Shown: one piece after another, positions 1-8,112 of the stretch
How positions within the stretch are numbered: position 1 is the stretch's first letter
Layout: each line of letters starts with the position of its first letter
Source: Bacillota bacterium
GTDB lineage: Bacteria > Bacillota > Clostridia > Oscillospirales > Ruminococcaceae
Direction: 5' to 3'
DNA: 22,793 nt
Assembly: GCA_023421245.1 (NCBI GenBank)
Contig: JAEZTV010000016.1
Coordinates: 1 to 22,793 of the forward strand
Notes under the pieces: generated by a model
Databases searched by the model: none
The model's input: only the letters and a program-made list of their open reading frames with translations
Told to the model about the DNA's origin: nothing
Made by a program: the position numbers and the translations under genes

Positions 1-980
1 TTTCTATTCACAAAGAATTATCGGCGTTTGTGCAAAATGGCATGGGGAACAGTTTTGCACAAACGTCAAACGCTGCGCGTTTGATTCCCTCCACGCCCGA
101 TTGTACTTGTTCCGTTTCGCCCATGCCTCAACCCTTGCCGTTCTTTTAGCCTCGACATTTAAATTTGACTTGCGGTTGTTTAATAAACGCTATAGCCTTC
201 CCAACATAGATTTTCTATAGGTTTCGCCCTCGGGCTACTTCCTTTTGCTGAATGCGTAGGGGCGCGCATTGCGCGTCCGAATTTGATCTCCTCACCCATC
301 GCCGCAGACAGGGTATGATGAAACAGGCGGAAAACCGCAGGTTTTCCCAATACGAAACCTTGTTTCGCTATATGCCAGCCGTAGGCTGGCTATGCTTACC
401 GCAGCTTGGCTATGCACCCGGTTAATGCAACACGTGTGGCGGATAACCGCACCTTTGTGTGTATTATAAAGGAATGTTTCGCCTGCGGGCGACCTGCTTT
501 TGTAGTTCAACAAAAGTAGGCAAAAGTGAATCAAGTGGCTTCGCCCCTTGAAAACCCCAACCGCAGCACGGGCGAACTACACCTCGCGGGTTCTATTTAC
601 AAAGAATTATCGGCGTTTGTGCAAAATAGCATGGGGTACAGTTTTGCACAAACGTCAAACGCTGTGCGTTTGATTCCCTCCACGCGCTATTGTACTTGTT
701 TCGTTTCGCCCGTGCATCAGCCTTTCCGCTCTATTGCAGGGCAGATGGTAAACTCCTATTGCTTACCCAAGCCTTCCCAACATGAGGCAACGCTTAACAA
801 TTTAGGAAAGCCTTACAAGCCTTCTCCTGTTAGGAGAAGGTGGCGCGAAAAACCGAAGGTTTTTAGAATGCCAGCCGTAGGCTGGCTATGTCCCGAGATG
901 AGGTCAAATCCCAACCTTGCACAACACGGAAAACCGCAGGTTTTCCCAATGCGAAACTTGTTTCGCTATATGCTTATCGA
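1..980. repeat. Hairpin-mosaic repeat field, left end
   Basis: No credible gene is seen here. The stretch is built of short modules that recur at 20230-21290 and 22110-22793. Almost every module is a small inverted repeat with a 3-5 base loop. Examples are GCCAGCC/GGCTGGC at 374-390 and again at 870-886, and TCTCCT/AGGAGA near 825-840. There is also a 12-bp inverted repeat (26-37 with 53-64, repeated at 615-626 with 642-653), followed by TCAAACGC/GCGTTTGA at 66-84. Segments 1-135 and about 590-715 are two copies of one module. Open frames through the region are by-products of the repeats: the same peptide strings recur, ribosome sites are lacking, and no protein family is recognisable. Confidence 0.85.
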
Positions 981-1109
981 AGATTCGCTTTGCTTAATAC
1001 TACAATCGTTTTTTCCGCCTGCAGTAAAAATGCTTCTGTTTTGCACCATATTACTGTAGCGCATCCTCCTTGGTTGGAAAAAAATATAAAACCCATCCCT
1101 GTTTCTGTA

Positions 1110-1138
1110 TTGAATTCTCAACCGCTTGCTCTTATAAT
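1110..1138 (+). promoter_or_regulatory. Sigma-A-type promoter for the MBOAT-DHHW operon
   Basis: TTGAAT (1110-1115) and a perfect TATAAT (1133-1138) are 17 bases apart. Transcription would start near 1145, which excludes the upstream GTG at 1144 as a start codon and leaves a leader of about 55 bases before the ribosome site at 1187-1193. The stretch from about 980 to 1109 shows nothing else. Confidence 0.75.
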
Positions 1139-1200
1139 AGGTTGTGACCGGTTTTTTGCAGCCCCACCTTATGGCTCATTATTTGCAGGGAGGCCTAGGC

Positions 1201-2616
1201 TTGATATTCGCAAACCTTTTTTTCCTCTATCTCTTTCTCCCGCTTAACATACTGCTTTATTTTATCTTTAAGAATCAGGGCTACCGCAACTATGTGCTGG
1301 TGGCTTTTTCGCTGATCTTCTATGCCTGGGGCGAGCCGCTGATGATTTGGGTGTTAATCTTAAGTGTTCTGCTCGACTACGCGCTCGCACTGCTGGTGGA
1401 ACGCTTTCGGGGTACTGCGGGGGCAAAGATTGCACTTGCCGCCGGTGTGGCTGCAAATCTTGCAGTACTGTGCATCTTTAAATACAGCGGCTTTCTGGTG
1501 CAGAATCTTAACGCGGTGCTGCCGGTTGACCTACCGGTACCCAGCATTGCACTGCCCATCGGCATCTCGTTTTATACCTTTCAAATTCTATCATACATGG
1601 TGGACGTCTACCGCGGCGAGGTTTCGGCACAGCGGTCACCCATTAAGCTGCTGCTCTATATCTCAATGTACCATCAGCTGGTGGCGGGTCCGATTGTGCG
1701 CTACAGCCACATTGCCGACGAAATCGACAACCGCGTTATTCAGCCTGCGGAGGTTCGGCGCGGTATCTCCCGCTTTATTGTGGGGCTTAGCAAAAAAGTA
1801 ATTATCGCAAACGCCGCAGGCTCTTTGTGTGCAAACTATCTTGACGGCGACCTTTCAGCTATCTCGGTGGCAGGGGCATGGTTCGGGCTTTTGATGTTCA
1901 CCCTGCAGATCTACTTTGATTTCTCCGGCTATTCGGATATGGCAATCGGCCTTGGGCTTATCTTCGGCTTTCACTACCACGAGAACTTTATCTACCCCTA
2001 CATCTCCACCTCCGTCACCGAGTTCTGGCGCAGGTGGCACATTTCGCTCGGCAGCTTTTTCCGCGATTACGTCTACATACCGCTTGGCGGAAACCGCAAA
2101 CACCATTACTTAAACCTTGCCATTGTGTGGTTTTTAACCGGACTATGGCATGGAGCAAGCTGGAACTTTATTCTGTGGGGGATGTATTTTGGTGTGTTAA
2201 TCATGCTTGAAAAGCTGTTTCTCGGCAAGCTGCTCGAGCGCATCCCGCGCTTTTTTTCATGGCTGTACCTGATGTTTTCTGTTATCATCGGCTGGGCGCT
2301 GTTCTACTTTACCGACCTCCACCGTCTTACACAGTTCTTCGGCGTGCTGTTTGGCACAGCAGGCAACCCCGGCTACGATCTGACGGTCGGCATCAACCTA
2401 TCTTCCAATATTATCTGGATTGCCATATCCATGCTGTGCGCGCTGCCCGTCATCCCGTGGGTGCGCGACAAGCTTGCAGAACGTCTGTACAGCAATTCGC
2501 CTGTATACACCGCGATTGACTGCGGTCAGATTGTGGTTAATATCGCACTGCTTGCCGTGTGTACCATGCTGCTTGTAGGGCAGGGCTACAACCCGTTCTT
2601 ATATTACCGCTTCTAG
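1201..2616 (+). CDS. MBOAT family membrane O-acyltransferase (AlgI/PatA/DltB-like)
   Basis: This is a 471-residue multipass membrane protein. MBOAT enzymes of this type take acyl groups from the cytoplasm and pass them across the membrane for O-acylation of exported polysaccharide or cell-wall polymers. Family marks seen are the N-terminal 'FLFLPLN' type opening, the block WRRWHISLGSFFRDYVYIPLGG with His280, and LTGLWHGASWNFILWG with the expected catalytic His317. I chose the TTG at 1201 because AGGGAGG (1187-1193) sits 7 bases before it and it yields the usual MIFxNLFFL-like start; an ATG at 1171 has no ribosome site and GTG 1144 falls at the predicted transcription start. The next gene, a DHHW protein 33 bases downstream, is the usual partner. 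The acyl group (probably acetyl) and the acceptor polymer cannot be told from sequence. Confidence 0.9.
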   Translation: MIFANLFFLYLFLPLNILLYFIFKNQGYRNYVLVAFSLIFYAWGEPLMIWVLILSVLLDYALALLVERFRGTAGAKIALAAGVAANLAVLCIFKYSGFLVQNLNAVLPVDLPVPSIALPIGISFYTFQILSYMVDVYRGEVSAQRSPIKLLLYISMYHQLVAGPIVRYSHIADEIDNRVIQPAEVRRGISRFIVGLSKKVIIANAAGSLCANYLDGDLSAISVAGAWFGLLMFTLQIYFDFSGYSDMAIGLGLIFGFHYHENFIYPYISTSVTEFWRRWHISLGSFFRDYVYIPLGGNRKHHYLNLAIVWFLTGLWHGASWNFILWGMYFGVLIMLEKLFLGKLLERIPRFFSWLYLMFSVIIGWALFYFTDLHRLTQFFGVLFGTAGNPGYDLTVGINLSSNIIWIAISMLCALPVIPWVRDKLAERLYSNSPVYTAIDCGQIVVNIALLAVCTMLLVGQGYNPFLYYRF

Positions 2617-2649
2617 CTGCTGAAATATCGATAAAGGGGCGCCTTTTCA

Positions 2650-4137
2650 ATGGCATATATCGAGGTTAAAACCGAACAGTTTCATAATCGAAAAACACCC
2701 GATATTACATTTCGGCTGTCCTCTGCACGCCCTATTTCGCTTGCGGGGTATGCGGGCATCGCGGTGCTGTGCGTGCTGGTGGGCATTATGGGCATCCTCG
2801 GGCTTGTTTTGCCAAAGCCCGAAGTCTCGGAGTTCGAGGGCCGTCCGCTCGCAACGATGCCGGCGCCTTCACTCGGTGCATTGCTCAGCGGCGAGTATAC
2901 AACGCAGGTGGATGCCTTTTACGCCGATACCTTTCCGTTTCGCGATACCTTTGTAGAGCTTGCGGCGCACTTTAATACGCTCAAAGGCTTTAACGAGGAC
3001 GATGTATCCCTCCACGGCGCGGTGCCTATCCTGCCCGACGAGCCGTTGCCGCCGGCACCGGATGATGACACCCCGCCGCCCGGGCCGCAAAGCAGTGAAA
3101 CCGAGGAGCCGCCATCCTCCGAAAAACCTGCCGGGAGCCCCCCCCCCTCACAGGAAGAGGAGGATGTGGCGGAATCGGACGGCGAGATGAAGGAGGGCGT
3201 GTTTATCATCGGCGACCGCGCGATGTCGCTGTTTGGCACCAGCGGCAAAGAGGGCATACGCTACGCGGGTGTCATATCCGGCTATCAGGAGCAATTTGGC
3301 AGTGATGTAACGATCTATAACCTTGTAGTTCCCACGCAGTCGGAGTTCTATCTTCCAAAAAAATATGCGAACCTGTCGCGTTCGCAAAAGGCGAACATCG
3401 ATCTGATTTACGAAAACCTCGCATCATCTGTTATTCCTATCCGCAGCGCGTATGACGAGCTTGCGGCACACAAAAACGAGTACCTGTACTTCCGCACCGA
3501 CCATCACTGGACACCGCTTGCCGCCTATTATGCGTATGTCGGCTTTTGTAAGGATACCGGCCTTACCGCCGTTCCCCTTGAAAACATGACCGTGGGCAAA
3601 AAGGATAGCTTCTTAGGCAGCCTCTACCGCCTGACGCAGGACCCAAAGCTCAAAGCAAGCCCCGATTATATGGACTACTATATGGTTCCTGTAAACACCT
3701 CAAGCCAAATGTACAAAAGGGGCGCGCGCAATACACCGTACGCCGCTTCGCTGTACGCCACAAGCGCCTCGGGCGCAAACACCTACTCGATGTTCCTTGG
3801 CGGTGACTATCCGCTGTTTGTCATTAACAGCGATGCCGGCACAGGGCGCTCGATTGCCGTGGTAAAGGAATCGTTCGGCAACGCATTCGCGCCTTACCTT
3901 GCCAGCCATTACGACACGGTGTATGTGGTTGACCAGCGCTACTTTGAAAAGGACTTTGACCAGTTTGTGCGCGACAACGGTATCAAAGAGGTCTTGTTCA
4001 TCAACAACAGCTTTGCCGCCAACACCACAGTGCACATCAACTGGATAAAAAACCTCAACTACGAAAAGCCGTGGCCCGCGCCTTCATCCTCCGCCGACCA
4101 ATCGTCCTCTGTTCCGCAAGACGAGCAGCCAGATTAA
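2650..4137 (+). CDS. DHHW / AlgX-AlgJ-like SGNH-fold protein, partner of the MBOAT
   Basis: This 495-residue protein has one N-terminal membrane anchor (about residues 30-55), so its body lies outside the membrane. It carries the namesake Asp-His-His-Trp (residues 284-287, in FRTDHHWTP) and a later KESFGNAF block whose Ser408 fits the nucleophile position of AlgJ/AlgX-like enzymes. Such proteins receive the acyl group from the MBOAT partner and place it on the polymer; that role is inferred from family and adjacency. Residues about 128-178 form a Pro/Ser/Glu-rich linker, encoded partly by a run of ten C. The gene follows the MBOAT gene by 33 bases and ends before a strong terminator. The ribosome site is AAGGGGCG, about 10 bases before the ATG. 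Confidence 0.85.
   Translation: MAYIEVKTEQFHNRKTPDITFRLSSARPISLAGYAGIAVLCVLVGIMGILGLVLPKPEVSEFEGRPLATMPAPSLGALLSGEYTTQVDAFYADTFPFRDTFVELAAHFNTLKGFNEDDVSLHGAVPILPDEPLPPAPDDDTPPPGPQSSETEEPPSSEKPAGSPPPSQEEEDVAESDGEMKEGVFIIGDRAMSLFGTSGKEGIRYAGVISGYQEQFGSDVTIYNLVVPTQSEFYLPKKYANLSRSQKANIDLIYENLASSVIPIRSAYDELAAHKNEYLYFRTDHHWTPLAAYYAYVGFCKDTGLTAVPLENMTVGKKDSFLGSLYRLTQDPKLKASPDYMDYYMVPVNTSSQMYKRGARNTPYAASLYATSASGANTYSMFLGGDYPLFVINSDAGTGRSIAVVKESFGNAFAPYLASHYDTVYVVDQRYFEKDFDQFVRDNGIKEVLFINNSFAANTTVHINWIKNLNYEKPWPAPSSSADQSSSVPQDEQPD
3138..3147 (+). repeat. Homopolymeric C10 tract inside the DHHW gene
   Basis: Ten consecutive C residues encode part of the Gly-Ser-Pro-Pro-Pro linker at about residues 163-167. 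A gain or loss of one base would frameshift the protein before its catalytic domain. Poly-C tracts of this length are classic slipped-strand sites in surface-modification genes of other bacteria; phase variation here is an inference. Confidence 0.8.
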
Positions 4138-4190
4138 TTCCGGCTTTTCTCGGCGCACGCAAAAACACTTCCCCCATTTCATCAAAAACA

Positions 4191-4222
4191 AGCCCCCATC
4201 GCTTTCGCCGATGGGGGCTTTT
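4191..4222. terminator. Bidirectional rho-independent terminator
   Basis: An 11-bp perfect stem (4191-4201 with 4209-4219) has a 7-base loop. It is followed by TTTTGTT on the + strand, and on the - strand by a T-rich run (complement of the A-rich bases 4182-4190). It separates the convergent MBOAT-DHHW and rnf transcripts and can serve both. Confidence 0.85.
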
Positions 4223-4263
4223 GTTATGTTGTCCGCGGTATGTTTCAGGCAGGGAGAGTGCCC

Positions 4264-5115
4264 CTATGAAGCGGTAATAACCTCATCCACATGCATCACC
4301 TTGCCGCTCTGGCGTGAAATGTACGAGATGCTCTTGCGCGGGCAGACCGCAATGCACGCGCCGCAGTTGGTGCATTTTACGGTATCAATAAACGCAAGGT
4401 TATCCTCCACCGTAATGGCGTTTGCATCGCACACCTTCACGCAGCGTTTGCAGGCAATACAGCTTTCCTCACACACCTTCATCGCCACCGCGCCCTTGCT
4501 CTTGTTCATGCAGGTAACAAAGGCGGAATCGTCATCCGGAATCAGCGAAATCAGCGCCTTGGGGCAGGTGGCTACGCACACACCGCATCCGGTGCATACC
4601 GAACGGTCTACCACCGCAACGCCTTCCCGCATATAAATCGCGCCAAACGGGCAGCCGCTCACACAGTCGCCAAAGCCGATGCAGCCGTACTGGCATTTGC
4701 CGCCGCCGCTGTATAGCATATTCGCCGCCGCGCAGGTTGTCTGGCCTTTGTACTCGTACCGTTTACCGGTAATGGAGGTACGTCCTGTACACGCAACGAT
4801 GGCAAGCATCTGCTCCCCCGCCTGTGCATCAGTACCCAGAACACGGTTGATGCCCTCCAGCGTCTTTGCACCGCCCGGCGTACATTTATTCGGCGCAGCA
4901 ATTCCTTCGCACACCGCGCGCGCGTAATCGTCGCAGCCGGCATAGCCGCACGCACCGCAGTTTGCACCGGGTAAAACCTCCCGAATCAGTTCAACACGTT
5001 CGTCCTCCTTGACGTCAAACAGCTTGGAGGCGACCGCAAGAACAAAACCACATATTAGTCCTATGCCGGACACGATTCCCGTAGGTACCAATATGGCCAG
5101 TATATAATTTCCCAT
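4264..5115 (-). CDS. rnfB: Rnf complex subunit B, iron-sulfur ferredoxin-binding subunit
   Basis: RnfB (283 residues) is the electron-entry subunit of the membrane ferredoxin:NAD+ oxidoreductase. It has an N-terminal membrane helix (about 5-30), then the Rnf/Fe-S domain with Cys53, Cys56, Cys61 and Cys78 (GANCGACGYAGC...), and a C-terminal half packed with ferredoxin-type motifs: CQYGCIGFGDCVSGCP, CTGCGVCVATCP, CIACKRCVKVC and CTNCGACIAVCP. I took the ATG at 5115 because it gives the standard MGNYILAILVP helix start and has AAGG about 10 bases upstream; an in-frame start at 5229 would run through a repeat element. It is the last gene of rnfCDGEAB. A 204-base gap, which holds a hairpin repeat, separates it from rnfA; the other junctions in the operon overlap. 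Confidence 0.95.
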   Translation of the reverse strand: MGNYILAILVPTGIVSGIGLICGFVLAVASKLFDVKEDERVELIREVLPGANCGACGYAGCDDYARAVCEGIAAPNKCTPGGAKTLEGINRVLGTDAQAGEQMLAIVACTGRTSITGKRYEYKGQTTCAAANMLYSGGGKCQYGCIGFGDCVSGCPFGAIYMREGVAVVDRSVCTGCGVCVATCPKALISLIPDDDSAFVTCMNKSKGAVAMKVCEESCIACKRCVKVCDANAITVEDNLAFIDTVKCTNCGACIAVCPRKSISYISRQSGKVMHVDEVITAS

Positions 5116-5149
5116 ATCAAATAAACCTTGCCTTTCTGTTTTACGCCAA

Positions 5150-5205
5150 ATAGGGGGAAACCTGAAGGTTTTCCAATTGCCAACCGAAGGTTGGCTATGT
5201 GGTGT
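5150..5205. repeat. Hairpin-mosaic repeat copy within the rnf operon
   Basis: The stretch holds an AAACCTGAAGGTTTT-type hairpin, then GCCAACC (5179-5185), gaa, GGTTGGC (5189-5195) and CTATG. This is the same module order as in the fields at 840-893 and 20525-20590. It lies in the rnfA-rnfB gap, about 35 bases upstream of the rnfB start codon. Confidence 0.8.
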
Positions 5206-5225
5206 AAAGTGATTGTTGGTAGTAT

Positions 5226-5277
5226 GCACAGGCTCTGCGCACGGTAATATTGCAGTACAGGCCCTGTGCTTTTTGTT
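5226..5277 (+). terminator. Terminator-like hairpin in the rnfA-rnfB gap, reading against the operon
   Basis: GCACAGG (5226-5232) pairs with CCTGTGC (5263-5269), with an inner CTGC/GCAG pairing, and TTTTTGTTTT follows on the + strand. The T-run is on the strand opposite to rnf transcription, so it could stop antisense transcripts or act as an RNA structure in the polycistronic message. The function is uncertain. Confidence 0.4.
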
Positions 5278-5319
5278 TTATTATAACGTTTGCAGCATTA
5301 GGCAGGGCCCTTTGCCGAT

Positions 5320-5910
5320 CTATTGAAAGATGCCGTCCACCACGCCGGAAAAGCCCATAAACGCAACCGAAACGATAGCAGCCGCCACCAGCGTAACCGG
5401 CAGCCCTTTAAAGGCTTCGGGCACATCGGCGGCATCAATCCGGCTGCGCACGCCGGTAAACAGCACCATCGCAAGCATAAACCCAAGGCCCGCGCCAAGC
5501 GCGTTTACAAGTGACTGCAAAAAGGTGTAGCCGCTTTCGAAGTTGAGCAGCGTAACGCCAAGCACCGCGCAGTTGGTGGTAATCAGCGGCAGGTAGATGC
5601 CAAGCGATTTATACAGCGCGGGAATCTGCTTTTTCAGCACAATCTCAACAAGCTGTACAAGGGCTGCAATAACCAGAATAAACACAATCGTCTGCAAATA
5701 TCCGTAGCCGTTGGGCTCAAGGATGCCCGCATAGATGGGGTAGGTTGCGGCGGTAGAAAGCACCATAACAAAGGTAACCGCAACACTCATGCCAAACGCG
5801 CTGTCCAGCTTTTGAGAAACGCCAAGAAACGGGCAGATGCCAAGAAAACGCTTGAGCACAAAGTTTTCAACTAAAATCCCGCTTAAGAGGATTATTGCCA
5901 TCTCTTTCAT
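5320..5910 (-). CDS. rnfA: Rnf complex subunit A, integral membrane subunit
   Basis: RnfA (196 residues) and its paralogue RnfE form the membrane core that carries electrons across the bilayer in Rnf and Na+-NQR complexes. Six membrane helices are evident. Family blocks are ILVENFVLKRFLGICPFLGVS near the start and LPLITTNCAVLGVTLLN in the middle; the conserved Cys in 'LGICP' and 'TTNCA' (about residues 25 and 113) are those thought to ligate the intramembrane iron-sulfur centre. The length is normal. Its ATG overlaps the rnfE stop as ATGA, which shows translational coupling. The next gene, rnfB, is unusually far away (204 bases). Confidence 0.95.
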   Translation of the reverse strand: MKEMAIILLSGILVENFVLKRFLGICPFLGVSQKLDSAFGMSVAVTFVMVLSTAATYPIYAGILEPNGYGYLQTIVFILVIAALVQLVEIVLKKQIPALYKSLGIYLPLITTNCAVLGVTLLNFESGYTFLQSLVNALGAGLGFMLAMVLFTGVRSRIDAADVPEAFKGLPVTLVAAAIVSVAFMGFSGVVDGIFQ

Positions 5911-6608
5911 TGTGCATCATCCTCCTTTGGTATCTCTATCGACGCATCCTCACCGCGGCACAGGCCCTGTGCCGGGCAGGCACCGCAGCCCGATTGCTCG
6001 CGTTTGCGCCCGAACAGCTTAAGAACAACACCGGTAAGCGCTATGAGCACACCGAATACGAAGAATCCGCCCGGCGGCTGCGAAAGTATACCCATGGAAG
6101 GAACCGACTCGGGTACAATGCGCAGGCCAAACCATGTGCCGGCACCCAGTATCTCTCGAACGGTACCCATGCAAAACAGGGCCAGCGCAAAGCCTGCACC
6201 CATGCCCACACCATCCAGGATGGAATGCCATGCGTTGTTTTTACTGGCAAACGCCTCGGCTCTGGCAAGGATGATGCAGTTTACTACAATCAACGGCAAA
6301 AAGATTCCAAGCGCAGCGTCAAGCTCCGGCGCAAACGCCTTAAGCAGCATACTGACAATGGTAACAAAGGTTGCGATTACAATAACATATGCAGGAATCC
6401 GCACCTTAGACGGCACAACCTTGCGCAGCAGCGAGATTGCAAGGTTCGAGCATATCAGCACCGCCGCTGCCGCAACACCCATTCCAACGCCTGTTTTGGC
6501 AGACGTTGTAGTTGCAAGGGTAGGACAGGTGCCAAGCAGCAGTACAAAGGTGGGGTTCTCCTTTAAAATGCCGTTAAGCAGAACGGATAGGCTGTTTTGT
6601 TTGTTCAT
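5907..6608 (-). CDS. rnfE: Rnf complex subunit E, integral membrane subunit with Cys-bearing tail
   Basis: RnfE (233 residues) is the RnfA paralogue and pairs with it in the membrane core. Blocks seen are LKENPTFVLLLGTCPTLATTTSA near the N terminus and LPLIVVNCIILARAEAFASKN in the middle, each with the conserved membrane Cys, then the typical GAGFALALFCMGTVREILGAGT. After the last helix there is a hydrophilic cytoplasmic-type tail with Cys208, Cys211 and Cys217 (CGACPAQGLC) and an acidic end; this tail is not part of the core family fold. The DNA of the tail holds a 17-bp palindrome. The gene overlaps rnfG and rnfA by 4 bases each. Confidence 0.95.
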   Translation of the reverse strand: MNKQNSLSVLLNGILKENPTFVLLLGTCPTLATTTSAKTGVGMGVAAAAVLICSNLAISLLRKVVPSKVRIPAYVIVIATFVTIVSMLLKAFAPELDAALGIFLPLIVVNCIILARAEAFASKNNAWHSILDGVGMGAGFALALFCMGTVREILGAGTWFGLRIVPESVPSMGILSQPPGGFFVFGVLIALTGVVLKLFGRKREQSGCGACPAQGLCRGEDASIEIPKEDDAQ

Positions 6609-7186
6609 AGTAAGCCACCTCCCTGAAGAATGCGAAAGGCATCGCCCGCATGGTTGATGGCAAGGGTAAGCGCCTCGGAGCTTACGGTTGCGCCCGTGAT
6701 GGCGGCAATCTCGCCCTCCGCACCCGCAGCGCCCTTCACCGCGGTAAGCTCGCCGGGTACTTTGCCGATAAACTGGTCGGCAAAGGGGCTTTCAAACACA
6801 TTTGAGCCAAGATTCGGGGTCTCGTCATGCGAAAGCGCCTTGTATGCAACAACCGCGCCGTCGGTGTTAAACCCTACCATAACGGTAAATGCGCCGCCAT
6901 ATCCCTTTTCGGTCACCGAGATAACGGTTCCCGCGCCGTTTTCGGCGGTATAAACATCCGCAATACCAAGTGCGGTCAGCTCATCGGTCAGTTCTATTTC
7001 CTTAAAATCGTCCCCTTCGGGTATCAGCTCAAGGCGCGCAAGCCCCGCCTCACCAAGCTGATTGCCCTCAATAATGGGCTGTGTAAAATAATTGGTTACC
7101 GCAAGCGCCGCGGTTGCCACCAGTGCAATGGCGGTGAGAATCGCCGCGGGGATAAGAATATCCTTTACAATCTCTTTTCCCTTCAT
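6605..7186 (-). CDS. rnfG: Rnf complex subunit G, covalent FMN subunit
   Basis: RnfG (193 residues) carries FMN linked by a phosphoester to threonine and passes electrons within the Rnf complex. One N-terminal helix (about 10-32) anchors an extracytoplasmic FMN_bind domain. The flavinylation motif TGATVSS is at residues 164-170, and Thr167 is the expected attachment residue. The preceding GYGGAFTVMVGFNTDG and SHDETPNLGSN segments are typical of the domain. Flavinylation needs an ApbE-type transferase, which is not in this window. The gene overlaps rnfD and rnfE by 4 bases each. Confidence 0.95.
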   Translation of the reverse strand: MKGKEIVKDILIPAAILTAIALVATAALAVTNYFTQPIIEGNQLGEAGLARLELIPEGDDFKEIELTDELTALGIADVYTAENGAGTVISVTEKGYGGAFTVMVGFNTDGAVVAYKALSHDETPNLGSNVFESPFADQFIGKVPGELTAVKGAAGAEGEIAAITGATVSSEALTLAINHAGDAFRILQGGGLL

Positions 7187-8112
7187 CTTCTTTTCACACC
7201 TCCAAACGGTTTGGTGCGCGTGCGTTTATCAATATATGGCACAACAATATTCATCAGCAGTATGGCAAACGATACACCCTCGGGGTAGGTGCCGAACATG
7301 CGAATCACCGAGGTAATCAACCCAAGCCCCAGCGCAAAAATAATCTTGCCCTTTTCCGTTGCGGGGGAGGTAGTATAGTCGGTCGCCATAAAGAATGCAC
7401 CGAGGAACAACCCGCCCGAAAGGATTGCGGCAAGCGGGTCGCCGCCAAACATCCATACAAACACAAAGGTAGAGCCGATGTACACCAGCGGAATGGTCGG
7501 GGTAATAATCCGTCCGGCAATCAGCAGCAGGCCGCCGATGAGGATCGCCACTACGCTTACCTCGCCAAGACAGCCGCCCTTTATGCCCAAAAACAGGTCA
7601 AGGTAGCTTACGTCCGCACCCGCAAGCGGGGTTGCGCCGGTGTTTGCCTCACCGTACATCCACTGCAGCGGACGCACCCAGTTGGTCATCGCGGAACTAA
7701 ACGATACCATCAGCACAATCCTGCCTACAATGGCGGGGTTTGCAAAGTTTTGACCAAGGCCGCCAAACAGCATCTTCACAATTACAATCGATACAAACGC
7801 GCCGATAATCGCCATCCACAGCGGCAGTGTAACCGGCAGGTTCATCGCAAGCAAAACACCTGTGACAACTGCGCTCAGGTCAAACGCGGTATTCGCACGT
7901 TTTACCACCATGTTGTACAGCGTCTCGGAAAGTACCGCGGCGGCGGATGTTACCGCAATCAGCAGCAGCGATCGCCATCCAAATAGAATCACCGACGCGA
8001 CAGCGGCGGGGATAAGCGCAATGAGTACGCTCGCCATAATCTTTTGCGTGGTTACGTGCGAGCGGATATGTGGGGACGCGCTTACTGTGAGTTGTGCGCT
8101 ATTATTGGGCAT
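7183..8112 (-). CDS. rnfD: Rnf complex subunit D, FMN-bearing membrane subunit
   Basis: RnfD (309 residues) is the NqrB-like multipass subunit tied to ion translocation. It has about nine or ten helices, and the motif ANTGATPLAGAD with Thr161 is the expected covalent FMN site. Other family blocks are GGLGQNFANPAIVGR and FMATDYTTSPATEKGK. I chose ATG 8112 (MPNNSAQLTVSASPHIRS, the usual RnfD opening) over a start at 8166 that lies well inside rnfC; it overlaps the end of rnfC by 11 bases. Whether the complex pumps Na+ or H+ cannot be decided here. Confidence 0.95.
   Translation of the reverse strand: MPNNSAQLTVSASPHIRSHVTTQKIMASVLIALIPAAVASVILFGWRSLLLIAVTSAAAVLSETLYNMVVKRANTAFDLSAVVTGVLLAMNLPVTLPLWMAIIGAFVSIVIVKMLFGGLGQNFANPAIVGRIVLMVSFSSAMTNWVRPLQWMYGEANTGATPLAGADVSYLDLFLGIKGGCLGEVSVVAILIGGLLLIAGRIITPTIPLVYIGSTFVFVWMFGGDPLAAILSGGLFLGAFFMATDYTTSPATEKGKIIFALGLGLITSVIRMFGTYPEGVSFAILLMNIVVPYIDKRTRTKPFGGVKRR

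Noticed and set aside
526..1059. Open frame of 177 codons on the + strand, and similar frames at 888-1247, 20707-21075, 20346-20717 and 22175-22612
   Set aside because: They run through hairpin repeats and their peptides repeat the same strings (for example RFSQCETLFRYM). They have no ribosome sites and match no family.
1144..1200. Longer start (GTG 1144 or ATG 1171) for the MBOAT gene
   Set aside because: GTG 1144 lies at the predicted transcription start. ATG 1171 has no ribosome site. TTG 1201 has AGGGAGG 7 bases upstream and the usual family N-terminus.
5895..6657. Long open frames on the + strand opposite rnfE
   Set aside because: They are shadows of the well-supported rnfE gene on the other strand.
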